From Dipteris shenzhenensis (lineage: Eukaryota; Polypodiophyta; Polypodiopsida; Gleicheniales): a DNA stretch of 64,000 nt. The position numbers were made by a program, and so were the translations under genes. Where the stretch lies: assembly GCA_047967505.1 (NCBI GenBank), contig CM106541.1. The stretch is one strand, 5' to 3'. Positions 35,401 to 47,400 of this stretch are shown in pieces. The notes under the pieces were generated by a model. That model was not told the DNA's origin. It was given only the letters and a program-made list of their open reading frames with translations, and searched no databases. Position 1 is the stretch's first letter; the number at the start of each line of letters is the position of its first letter.

Positions 35401-38400
35401 ACACAAATCTTTTCATTTCGGAACAGCAAGCCGTTCCTAATCATCCACTGACCTCCCGCCGCCTGTATCCTAGGTGGCACAATCCCTGAGTCCTGGTAAA
35501 CCATGGAGCTCCCATCCTGGACTCTCTGCCAATAAGAACTGAAATGACTATCAGTTGCGTATAGCCCTCTCAAGGATTGAAATAGGTCTGATGATATTTC
35601 CGTAAATGACAAAGCATTTACAAACTTAACTCGACTTAAGGCATCCGCCACACTATTCAGGGAACCCTTACGATAACGTATTTCGAAATCAAAATCCTGC
35701 ATTAATTCTGCCCATCTAGCTTTCCTTCCCCTCAATTCATATCCATCACACACATACTTAATTGACTGATGATCAATCAATACAAGGAACTTAATTGACT
35801 GATGATCAATCAATACAAGGAACTTCGAACCATACAAATAGTGTCTCCAAACCTTAAGAGCATACACTACAGCATAAAGTTTCTTCTCAAGTGTGGGCCA
35901 ACGATATTGAGTGTTGTCTAGAGCTTCTTACTCTCGAAAGCTACAGGTCTGCCCTCTTGGAATAGAGCTGCCCCAATCGCATAATCACTCGCATCGGCCT
36001 CTAAAACATAAGGCCGGGTAGGATCGGGTAATGCAAGAACGGGTGCTTCCTTGATAGAAAACTTCAAGGTTTCAAAAGCGTTGTTCATTGCAGCATTCCA
36101 AGGGATCGGCTGGGTAGACCTGCGTCCACGACCTTTCAATATGTTTGTCAGGGGTGCGGTGATATGTGAATAATCACGCACAGACTTCCGAAGAAATACC
36201 GTAAATCCTAGGAAAGAATGAAGTTGTTTCACAATCTGAGGAATAGGCCATTCTAAAACCTTCTGGATACGATCCAGATCAATGCTAATTCCTTCAGAAG
36301 AAATCTTGTGTCCTAAGTAAATGATCTCCTTCATAAAGAAGTCACATTTACTCATCTTGGCATAGAGCTTATGCTGTCTTAGAACAACTAAGACAACCCG
36401 GAGGTGTCCTATGTGATCCTCAAGCGTTTTACTATATACCAAGATGTCATCTAAGAACACTACAACAAATTTGCCCAGAAAATCCGTGAACAAATCGTTC
36501 ATCATCTGCTGAAAAGTAGCAGGAGCATTGGTCAAACCAAAAGGTAATACGAGGAACTCGTAATGACCATACCTAGTCCGGAATGCGGTCCTATCTATGT
36601 GTTTAGCATAGATACGGATTTGATGATAACCCATACGCAAATCAATCTTAGTGAAATACTTCGCTCCGGCCAAACGGTCTATCAAATCATCGAAACGAGG
36701 TAAAGGATAGCGGTTCTTAATTGTGACTTTATTTCATCGTTTATAATCTATACACATTCTCCAGGAAGAATCCTTCTTCTTTCTTAAGAGGAGAGGTGCA
36801 TCCCAAGGTGATTTACTTGGGCGGATATAGCCCATATTCAAGTAATCCTGTAGCTGGATAGCTAACTCATTCGTCCTTAAAATTATCTAACAACATTCTC
36901 AATTCACGGTGTTCAAACACACTTAATTCATTTTTGTTAATTACAGAAACAACAAATGAAGAAAGTGGAATCAAAACACACTGATAGACATCAAAATGAG
37001 AATTGTTTAATATATTCCGAAGCTGCATCACAGATACAATAGGTCCCTGAGAAGAGGGAATTTTATCACACTGAACACAAAATCGGGTGTCCTTATCTAC
37101 AAAAGAAAGCGTGTGCTCCGTCCATCCGATTTGAATATTGTGGGTTTTAAACCACTCTATCCCGATCAACAAGTCTACATGTTCCAGATGCATAACATAA
37201 CATGTAAGAGCTCCCGTGTAGGCCTGAATCCGGATAGGAAGCGCTTCAACCTTGCGATCCCAAAACTGCTTCCCAGCTGGAAGCTGCACCTCATAGGTGT
37301 GGTCGCTAGGTACTGTGGACAGCCCCATCTTCTGCACAAATTTATAATTGACAAAGTTGTGAGAGCTGCCCGGATCAAAGAGAATGTGAACCTGTTGGTC
37401 CATAACTTCTCCATAAACTCGGAAAAGATCATGGGAACCAAACAACGAAGTATTGAAAGTACAATTACACAGAGTGGACAGGTAATGACATTTACTGAAA
37501 TACCTGTCATCGCGACTTGGTTCGCTCCCTTGGCTGCGGTACGTGGACCTGCCTGGAGCTTCGGTCCAAGCACCAACTTTTGGTTCTTGCGCTTGGGACA
37601 CTCATTCTTTGTGTGGCCCCGCTCCTCGCAATAGAAGCATTGTCCTTCTTTCTTGAGCCTCAAAGTGCGAAGGAAACGGGCTTTACCATTCTTTGTTGGA
37701 TTCAAGTTTTTCTTGGAGGCGTTGTCCGTAGACTTCGTCTCCCCAGTACCAGTCGTATGCTGAAAGAACTTGCGTTTGTTCTTTCCACTCGTGTCGGAAA
37801 CTATGGTTGCTTTGGCACCGGCCATGGTATCATCGTATATGCGCGCATAAGTCATGGCCTCCTGCAACGTTGTGCATTTGTTGTTCTTTATCTGCAACTT
37901 ATATGAATCTGGCAAACCATCCACGAAGAAACCTAACAAGGTCACTGGATCCATCTTAGTGGCCCTGGTTTGCAGATCCCGAAATCTTTGAAGATAAACT
38001 TCAAAGGTCAAGTTTAATTTTGACATATCGAGGGCTTTGAGCTTGCCAATGATATCGTAATCATCCTCCTTCTTCAGGAACTCCTTCCTGAAGACCCCTT
38101 CAAAATCTGTCCATATATCGGGCTTAGGCTGGAGTTCCTTCCACCATAGCAATGCTTTACCTGACATGAACCCCGCTGCAAGCTGGATCTTCTTCTCATC
38201 TGGGTATGGGTGGAACTGGAAGTGTACCTGCCACTTGTGTAACCATGTGTCAACTACTTCCTTCGTTCTAGACTTTAGGTCACCCGGAAAAGGGTCTGGA
38301 GTTATATTCGAGCCTAGCACTGAAGCCATAGCATCCACATGCGTGAGTGCCTGCACAGTGCTAGCCAGAAGGGTGAGAGTAGCTTGAATCCTCTGGAGTT

Positions 38401-41400
38401 GCTGTGTCAACCCCGTTTGATTAGCATTGACCTGCTCGAATTTGCCATCTAGAGCAGTCGTAAATTCACTGAAGGCCTTTTTGGTTATCAGGTCATCATA
38501 GAGACCCTGATCCTCCTCTCCCACAGGGGTGTAATCCAAATCGTGCTCTCCCATGGTGAACTCGAGATTTGCAGCATCAGACATAACTGAAATCTGATCT
38601 GAATATAAACTGAGAGAATTAACTGACTGAACCGAAGCGAAAAGGTGAATGGAGCAGAGGAAAACCGTCCCAAGAGATGCTGACGGAAAGAGTTGCTGGA
38701 AACTGGCGAATCGGAAGCCCACGAATCCTCGAAACCTCACTGAACCCGCTACCGGATGTACGTGCCAAATCCCGCGGCAATCGTGCTGCTGACGTGGCTG
38801 TACGGTCTGCTGACGGAGGCCGTACAGGTGCTGACGGAGGCCGTACAGGTGCTGACGTGGCTGTACGGCGTCCGTACAATCAGCAGGTACAGGAGCGATG
38901 GAGGAGTTGCTGACGCAGGCAGGGTTCGCAGCTGCAGGTACCGTACGGATGGCGATGGCTGACGCAGGCAGCGTACGGCTGCTGGCGCAGGCTGTACGGT
39001 GCTGTTGCAGGGCTGGCGCAGGTACGGACAGGCTGAAACAGGCTGGCGCAGGCAGGCACGTGACTCGAGGGCACAACTACAAGGCACTTGGCGAGGCTGT
39101 GGGTAGGCTGGTACCTTGCCCCATCTATATAGGGAGCAGGGCAGCCTTATTTGGAAGCCCTGCTCCCAAAGAAGGCCAAGCTCCCCCAGCTTTGGAGGGG
39201 GTGCTTTTTTCAAAAAAAGCACCCTCTACGCAGGCTGTTCACAGCCTGTTCGCTGCCCTCCAGCGCCTCTTCCTGCACCCGCCTGGTTCCGTACAGCCTA
39301 GGCGTCACCTCTCCGTCTCCCTCGCAGCCTTTTCGCCTCTCTCTCCTACTCCTCTGTATTAAAATGGCAGCGGAAGATGCAAACAAACTGAAATTATAGA
39401 GCCACACAGAGAACACTAGAGATAACAAAATGTACCACCACTGATCTGCTGTAAATCAGCCCTTAAACCAGGGCAGCAACTGAAATACAAGATATCTTGA
39501 ATAAGATAGAAAACAGGAGCTGCTGGAGAGGCTGAACTGAAGCAGAGAAAAAGGGGGGAACACAAGAAAGCTGAAGCCTGAGAGCACGGAGGCAGGAGAA
39601 GCCTGAAACGAAGAGGCAGAGGCCTGGAGCGGGGAGGCAAGAGCCCTGAAGAGGCAAGATCTGCTGCGGGAGTGTGGGCAGCCAACTGAGCAGCTGAGAG
39701 GGGGCTCTGAGGGGATGGTCAGGAGCAGGTTGTATGCTGGAGCCTTGAGGAGCTGCAAGAAGTGATAGAGGAAATGAAGGGAAGGAGGCCCTTTTATAGG
39801 GCAGGCCAAGGGGGGGAGTCGGCCAGTTTGGCTAGACCGACCAGCCTGGTCGGTCAGGCCAACTGGGCCGACCAGCTGGTCGGCCAGCCTACCCCCTCTA
39901 GCCCCCCTTGCTGCATGGGGGCTGGTCGGCTGGCCACGCCTGGAGATGCTGAATCTCAACACCCCCTCTCAGCTCCAGGGTGTGGCACAAGACCCAGAGA
40001 GCTGGTATGACGTTGGAGAAGGGGAGGAGAAACAGATTTGGTAAATATGTCGGCGACATTGTCGGAAGTGGTGCTGAAGAGGAGCACAATGGTACCGTCA
40101 AGAACCTTCTCTCGCGTGTAGTGGTACTGAATTTCAATGTGTTTTGTCCGAGCATGAAAAACCGGATTGCGAGCAAGGGCAATACAGCTTTGATTGTCAC
40201 AAAAAAGTGTGGTAGAAGTGGATTGCTGAAAACCACAATCGAGAAGAAGGCGCCGAAGCCACACAGCCTCACAGGTGGCACTACACATAGCCTGATACTC
40301 AGCCTCGGTGGAAGATAGGGTGACCATGGGTTGGCGTTTACTGGACCAGGAGATAGCCGCAGAGCCAAAGGAGAAAACATAGCCCGTGGTAGAGCGGCGA
40401 GAATCGGGGTCGCCAGCCCAATCGGAGTCACTCCAACCTCGGAGAGTGAGCGGGGAAGGAGAGGAACCACCGGCAGCATAAAAGAGCCGGAAAGTAGAGG
40501 TCCCCTGAAGATAGCGCCAATGAGAAAGCGAAGGGGTCTGCATGAAGGTACTGAGGGTGCCGACAGAGAAGCCGAGATCCAGTCGAGTGTTAAGTAGCCA
40601 AAGAAGAGATCCAACAAGCTGGCGGTAGAGGGAGGCATCAGGATAAGCAGTGGACCCAGAAGCAGAGAGTTTAGCGTTGGGATCCATGGGAGAGGTGATG
40701 GGCCGACAGTCAGCCATGTGGAAAGTTTCGAGGAGCTCTTGAACATAGCGTTGCTGAGAGACAGAATACCCCCTCTTAGTCTGCCAAATCTCAAGACCCA
40801 AGAAAAAATGGAGAAGGCCCATATCCGTCATCTCAAATTCAGTTTGAAGAGCAACTTTAATGGCAAGGATATGATTGGTATGACTCCCGGTGAGGATTAA
40901 ATCATCCACATAAAGAATGATGAAGGTATGAAGCTGTCCTTCATGAAAAAGATAAAGATTGGGATCAGCCAGAGAGCGAAGAAGTCCTTGGCGGCAGAAG
41001 AAGGTATCAATACGCTAATTCCAGGCCCGAGGAGCTTGCTTGAGACCGTAGAGAGCCTTGCGAAGGCGACAGACCATGAAAGGAGAACGAGAATTAATGA
41101 AGCCGGGCGGCTAATCCACATATACCTCTTCATGAAGATCACCATTCAAAAATGCAGATTTGACGTCCATTTGAAAGATGGGCCACTGATGGTGGGCGGC
41201 AAGAGCGAGGATCGTGCGGATGGTGCTCTTCCGGGCGGTAGGTGCAAAGGTCTCCCCATAGTCGATGCCGGGTCGTTGGGCATAGCCTTTAGCCACCAGC
41301 CGAGCTTTATACTTGTCGACAGAACCATCAGAGGCGTATTTTGTTTTGAAAATCCACCGGACACCAATGACGGAACGATGTGAGGGACGAGGGACAAGGT

Positions 41401-44400
41401 CCCAGGTGTGGTTCCGAAGAAGAGCATGAATTTCCGCTTCCATAGCCTGTTTCCAATGAGGCTGGGCCAGCGCCTGAGGAACGGTAGTGGGCTCACGAGT
41501 GGCGAGGATGCGAGACATAAGGGCATAATTGACATGAAGGGGATCAGAAGAGGACGGTGGGAGATGGCGATGAGAGCGACGAGGCTCATCATCAGGGGGT
41601 GGTTCGGAGTAGGGATCCTCAAGACCGGAGGAGCGGAGAGTATCAATGAGCCATCGCGGAACACGTACCGAGCGGGGTTCCAAAGGAGGAGCAGACGAGG
41701 GTGGAGCCGGAGAAGGAGGCGGAGGAGAGAGAATAGGAGGTGATGTACCGGGGGACGAGGCAGGTGGAGGGAGAGAGGGCTCCGGGGCATCGGACGGATC
41801 TCCAAGAACAGGAGGAGAGTCGGAGGATGTCGGAAGGACCTGCTCGTCGAAAAGAACATCCCTGCTCACGGAGATAATGAGGCGACGAGGATCATAGAGG
41901 CGATAGCCAGTGGAGACGGAGTTGTAGCCTACGAACAAGAGCTTGTGGGATTTAGGATCAAGCTTTCCACGATCAGATTTAGGAATATGAACATAAGCAT
42001 CACAGCCAAATACTCGAAAATGGGAAACATCGGGCTTAGATCCATAGTAAGCCTGATAAGGGGTCATGCCTGGGACTGCTGATGTCGGAGAGCGGTTAAG
42101 AGTATGGATGGCAGTCATCATGGCCTCGGCCCAAAGAGACTGAGGGAGTTGACTGTGAGTGAGCATGGTCCGAGCCATTTCAACACCGGTACGATGTTTA
42201 CGTTCAACCACACCATTATTAGAAGGGGTACCTGTGTTGGCAAATTCCCGTTTGACACCATGACTACTCAAGAACCGATCAAACTCGAGAGAGGTGAATT
42301 CACCACCTTTATCAGCACGAAGAATTTTGAGGGAGTGATTGGATTCTTTTTCCACCATGGCTAGCCAGGTCTGGAAACGACTGAAAGCCAGATCCTTGTG
42401 GGAAAGAAAATAGATCCAAGAGTAGCGACTGAAATCATCAACAAGGAGCATGTAGTACGAGGCTCCCCCAAGGGACATAATCTGCATGGGGCCACATAGG
42501 TCGAGGTGAACAAGACCAAGCGGAACAGTGGCACGGCGAGAGGCATGATGAGCGAACGGCTCGCGATGTTGTTTGCCTAATATGCAAGAGGGACAGAGAC
42601 CTTGGCGAGTGCCGACGTTAGGGAGGCCGAGGACAAGCTGATCACAGAAAGCACGATGAAGAGCATCAATGTGTAAATGACCAAACCGATAATGCCAAAG
42701 GTCACCAAGAGAGGTTCCTGTAAGGGAGGGAAGGGCAACAAGCTTGTAGATACCATTAGTAGAATGGCCGGTCCAAACCGGCTGTCCGGTGGCACGATCG
42801 CGGATGGTGACAGAGGCTGCTTTAAACTCAACTTTCATATTGTTTTGACAAATCTGATGAACCGAAAGGAGATGAAAGCCGAGAGACGGAACATAAAGAA
42901 CACGAGAAGAGTGTTTACCCCCTTTGCCATCAGGAATAATATCAAGAGAGCCCTCTGAATGAACAGGAATAGAGTGCTTATCGCCGATGCAGACACGACC
43001 AGAATGAGGAGTGAGATCCTGGAGCAGTGAGGAGGAGGGGGTCATATGCCGAGAGGCCCCACTATCAACAATCCATTCACGAGCATCGGAGCTATGGAGA
43101 GCCAATGACTCTGCTGCAGGAAGGGGGACCGAATTCAAGAGCTCAAGGTGAACAAATGCAGGAGTAGGGGCAAGGGAAGCATCAGCCGCAGCGGCCAGAG
43201 GTGCGTCAGCTCGTTTGTGTTTGCGGTATGGACAATTGCGCCAATAATGGCCAGGAGTGCCACAGTGATTGCAATTACCTTTGGGAGCAGGACGGTCACT
43301 GGAGGGATCTGAAGGAGATGAGTTATTGGCAGAGGACGGGGCATTCTTGGATCGTGATTTGGGACGATGGGCCACAAGAGCCTCAGAAGAACCATCAGAG
43401 GTTTTAGTGAACTGTTCCTCCTGATCCATCATCATGGGGACAAGTTCCTCCCAAGTGATGGTGCTGAGGCGGCCAGAGGTAATAAGAGAAGAATAGAATG
43501 CTGCATATCGACTGTCAGTAATAACATGAGATAAGAGAGGAATAGCCATATCTTCGGAGGAGATAGCCTTGCCTGCATGGAGGATGTCCTGATGCATGCT
43601 CTGCATTTTGTTGATGTGGTCCCGTATGGAAGGAGAAGTAGTTGGATCGAGGCGACAAAGCTGAACTTCCAAGGAAATACGTTTCATGGGAGTGACGCGA
43701 AGATACATGCCATCAAGAAATTCCCAAATAGCACGTGCAGAAGTAAGATGCTTGATATGATTGAGAACCCCTGGTTGACAATTGAGAAAGATGAACGAGC
43801 GTACACGAGCATTCAATTTATCCCAGATAAGAGAAGCATGTGGCTCCTCCTCAGGTGACGGACGAGGGATCCCGGGATCAACAAACTCAGCAAGATCATA
43901 AGATTCCAATACAGACGCCATCTGAATGTTCCAAAGAGAATAATTGGTCCCATCTAACTGCCGAGCATCTGGAAATGTAGGAAGAGTGGGAATACGTATA
44001 GGCTTGTCAGACTCTTGAAAGAAACTGGACATAGGGGATACGCGAAGATCCGGAGTAGAATCCTTTGTTTCATCAGCCATAACTGAAAACAGGGAATGGA
44101 CAGCAACAAGGGGCTGAAGAGAACGGGGCTGGTGAAAAGATCAAGGTCTAGAACAGGGCCAATCTCAACAATCGAACCCAAAGATCAAGAGCCAATAAGT
44201 TCTGCCAGAAACCCCTGAATAAAGTCGTACGGGTGAAGACGGCCGATGCGCGATGAAGGAAGGGGGGGAGAGGCTCTTGATGAAGCAGTAGGCTGCTATT
44301 AAAAGCCCGCGGTACGGAACGACAAAAACCAAAAAAAATATATATAGGGAGGGGGGACTAAAAAACCAAAAAAAAAAAAATATAGGGAGGGGAGAAGAAA

Positions 44401-47400
44401 GCTCTGTAGTCAGTGGGAAGGAGAGTTGCTGACGAGGACAAACAAACAAACACTGAAATTATAGAGCCACACAGAGAACACTAGAGATAACAAAATGTAC
44501 CACCACTGATCTGCTGTAAATCAGCCCTTAAACCAGGGCAGCAACTGAAATACAAGATATCTTGAATAAGATAGAAAACAGGAGCTGCTGGAGAGGCTGA
44601 ACTGAAGCAGAGAAAAAGGGGGGAACACAAGAAAGCTGAAGCCTGAGAGCACGGAGGCAGGAGAAGCCTGAAACGAAGAGGCAGAGGCCTGGAGCGGGGA
44701 GGCAAGAGCCCTGAAGAGGCAAGATCTGCTGCGGGAGTGTGGGCAGCCAACTGAGCAGCTGAGAGGGGGCTCTGAGGGGATGGTCAGGAGCAGGCTGTAT
44801 GCTGGAGCCTTGAGGAGCTGCAAGAAGTGATAGAGGAAATGAAGGGAAGGAGGCCCTTTTATAGGGCAGGCCAAGGGGGGGAGTCGGCCAGTTTGGCTGG
44901 ACCGACCAGCCTGGTCGGTCAGGCCAACTGGGCCGACCAGCTGGTCGGCCAGCCTACCCCCTCTGGCCCCCCTTGCTGCATGGGGGCTGGTCGGCTGGCC
45001 ACGCCTGGAGATGCTGAATCTCAACACTCTGCTCTCTCTCCAGCTTCCTACAGCCTTCTCTCACAAGATCCTTCAGGAATCTCGAAATCTCTCCTCCCTT
45101 TCTTCTACCTTTTCCCTCACATCTGTCCACCCCTGCTAACCCAGGTACCCAGCAGAAAACGCAGCAACAGATTTCGAATTTTGGGCATACCTGGAGGAAA
45201 AATTCGTCAAAAATTCCCGCATCAGAAGTTCCTACCTCAAGAGTTGGCTCTGATACCAACTGACACACCCCAGCACTCCTGAAACCCCTGATCTGCAAGC
45301 AAACCACAGACAACGTCAGATCTGAGCAGGCTGCTCACCACCCAACCATGACATCTACGGGGTGTGATCCCGAATCAGAAGATGTCCCCTCTGAGCCACG
45401 AGCTGAGCTACTGGCACGAACTCCCAATCAGATCCAAACCAGCCTGGTGTCCCATACCACCAGGTGGCGCTGTGAAGCCCTGGATCTGCCACTGGGCCTT
45501 GGGCTACGCTAAGATGCAGGCGCACGTCCGCGACTCAATCTAGGATCAGACCTGGCACCTGGGAACGAGACTTGCTCCCAACTGCACACTGAGAACTGAA
45601 CCCCCTGGGCCCCTTTTATAGACTCGGGCCCCGAGCGCCAAAAATAGCGAAGACCTATAAATAGTTCGTACCCTTGCCACTCAACCCGAGAATCAAGCCT
45701 GCCTAGCTCTAAGCCTCCCCAGGCTAACCTGAGCTAGTTCTGTGTACCTAGTACACGTCAGATGCCAATCCGTGCACATGACATATAGGCTGGGCCCCTG
45801 CCTTGATTGGAGGGCCAAAAGCCCTAGAAGTGTAGGCCAAAGGGCCCTAGTTTTGTGAGCCCTTAAAGGGCTGGTTGGGCCAGGCAACCTGGTCTGTCTA
45901 GTCGGCCCAGATTGGGACAGATTGGTCGGGTTTTTGACAGGCCCCTAGGCCTATAAAAGGAGGGGCTACATGCCCCATTATTCATCCAACATCTAGCAGG
46001 AAGTGGAGCAGACAGGAGCAGCCTGAAGGCATTCCCTTTGGCCTCATCTTGGAGGTAAAGGAGAGTTGAAGGAGTGCTGCAGACTGAGTTCCCTAAGGGC
46101 TGGGACCTTGGCTGTCTTCTAGGGCAGCAAGGTGTTGTGATCATCATACCTTCTGGAGCAGCCATTCACAAGCAGGTTGGAGCAGTGGAACAGGGACCTG
46201 TGTGCTGCAGACAAGGCTTGGCAGGGGCTGCCCACCTAGGCTGATTCACAGGCAGTAATGTGGAGAAGAACACACTGGACGGAAAGTCTACAGACGCTCA
46301 AGGTGGAGCACGCGGGCTCGAGTCTAGAGATAGCCGGCAGATAGGAGAAGGACCTTGTGGTTAGATCAAAGGACCAAACCATTGGTGGGACTGTGGATCT
46401 ATCTCTTTTGTATTGTGTCCATAGTTTTGGATGGAAATATATATTTTGGTGGTTTCTCTATCTGGCTGTTCATTGTCTATTGATGAGTCTGCACATCTAT
46501 GTGACGCACATTAAGTAAAGAAGTTTGTGATTCCACATCCCACACGCACACTGTGTGAGCTGGTGGGCATCACCATCAGTCTTCCACTGCGTGTACCCTC
46601 TGTTGGGTATTTTCTAACACTACCCCCTTTCCCTGCTATCTCTCTCTCTTCCCTTCGTCTCCCCTCTTCTCTTTCCCCCTCCTTGCCATCTCTGGCGCTT
46701 CACCAATTCAGCTCCGGCCTCCTTCATTGCAGTGGTGGTGCTAGGAGGTGCTAGCAGAGATGGAACTGTGTACTAGGATGGTGTGCGGAAACAGAACCAG
46801 GCCTGGTTGAGCAGGAGCCACTTGATGAAAAGCCAAGAAAAGATTTCGACATGAAAAGCCAAGAAAAGATTTTGACATCGAAATGTTCCAGAGGACTATT
46901 ACCAAGGGGTTACTGGAGCATTGTCATCGACGTGTTGGCATGGGCGGAGATGTGTTGGTGAGAGGGGGTGTTGGAAAGGTCACCTCCCCATCTGTAAACC
47001 CCCATATTAGGATAGCGTGGGGGAGGGAGACCTAGGGCAGGATGTGCCCAAGAGAAAAGGAAGAGAGGGTGCTGCCACATGGGCAGCACCTCACATCAAA
47101 GAACATGGAAGGTTCCTGGAGCTGGGATGGATCTGCAGCAGCAAAAGGCGAAGCAGTAGCCAGCACATGGGACCCATAATAAGAGGCGATGACATGGCAT
47201 TGACATCTGCAGGGTGTCTCAGAGGGTAGTCGCCGATTTTTCTAGTCAAAAAGCGCGGACTAGCACCCTAGGGAGATGGTGCTGTCGAGACCTAGAGCGA
47301 GAGACACAAGAGACCTGCCAGCGTGTTGATGTACAAATGGGGCTTAGGGATCTTTCCTCCATGTTCGTCGGATTAGGGACATAACCAACGAGGGCAACTG

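Larger units (their letters stand above)
39357..45026 (-). mobile_element. Element F: young Ty1/Copia in the leader of E
   Basis: The left (3') LTR is 39357-39961. The right (5') LTR is 44454-45026. Over the shared 573 bp they differ at only about 3 positions (0.5%). The outer flanks carry CTCTG (39352-39356 and 45027-45031), a perfect 5-bp target duplication. The polypurine tract 'gagaggggg' lies next to 39962. Nearly the whole Gag-Pol frame is open. The 5' LTR lacks its last about 32 bases and no primer-binding site follows, so this end was rearranged after insertion or copied from a defective template. Confidence 0.92.
33556..45783 (-). mobile_element. Element E: Ty3/Gypsy chromovirus in the 3' LTR of D
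   Basis: Two 523-bp LTRs (33556-34078 and 45261-45783; about 10 differences, 1.9%) are flanked by TATAGG (33550-33555, 45784-45789). On the minus strand, the primer-binding site 'tggtatcagagccaac' lies next to the right LTR (complement at 45242-45260) and the polypurine tract 'ggagggggagta' next to the left LTR. Gag, protease, RT, RNase H, integrase and chromodomain are present. Damage: a gag-pol frameshift, an RT N-terminal deletion and one stop. Copia F is inserted in its 5' leader. Confidence 0.93.
31457..46619 (+). mobile_element. Element D: non-autonomous LTR element (LARD-like) in the 3' LTR of B
   Basis: It has a 5' LTR 31457-32639, only 565 bp of internal sequence (32640-33204), and a 3' LTR 33205-33555 plus 45790-46619 split by Gypsy E. 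LTR ends and internal sequence match element A, but no Gag or Pol remains, so it must have moved with proteins supplied by another copy. Flanks are ctatg and ctacc, a decayed target duplication. Its LTRs differ by about 4% (hand count over the right part). Confidence 0.88.
22220..46731 (+). mobile_element. Element B: Ty3/Gypsy chromovirus inserted in A
   Basis: It has TG...CA LTRs (22220-22532, and 31277-31456 plus 46620-46731), flanked by the 5-bp target duplication GTGGT (22215-22219, 46732-46736). The internal order is protease, RT, RNase H, integrase, chromodomain, all on the plus strand; Gag is missing. It is interrupted by Copia C in the RT (23673-29012) and by element D in the 3' LTR (31457-46619). 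LTRs differ by roughly 5% plus indels, by hand count. Confidence 0.88.
19227..47217 (+). mobile_element. Element A: Copia-type LTR element, outermost of the nest
   Basis: The 5' LTR is 19227-20318, the primer-binding site is at 20319, a Gag remnant lies at 20546-21630, and conserved non-coding internal sequence runs to 22219. Element A is interrupted by Gypsy B (22220-46731, TSD GTGGT) and resumes at 46732-46968. Its 3' LTR from 46969 is truncated near 47217. The LTR belongs to the same family as element D ('tgttggaaaggtcacc' start, 'tattttctaaca' or 'gatttctaaca' end). Protease is broken and integrase and RT are missing. Over the ~249 comparable bases the LTRs differ at about 17 positions by hand count, making it the oldest layer. 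Confidence 0.85.

Noticed and set aside
37113-37634. 173-residue plus-strand frame
   Set aside because: Antisense shadow of Gypsy E protease and Gag.
38585-39076. N-terminal extension of the E Gag frame
   Set aside because: It translates the GTAC-rich repetitive leader; Gag similarity begins at the Met at 38584.
39416-40010. Open frames over the F LTRs (also 44481-45282)
   Set aside because: LTR sequence repeated at both ends; not protein-coding.
41146-41859. 237-residue second frame in element F
   Set aside because: Shadow of the Pro/Ser-rich linker in Pol; the true frame carries all Copia motifs.
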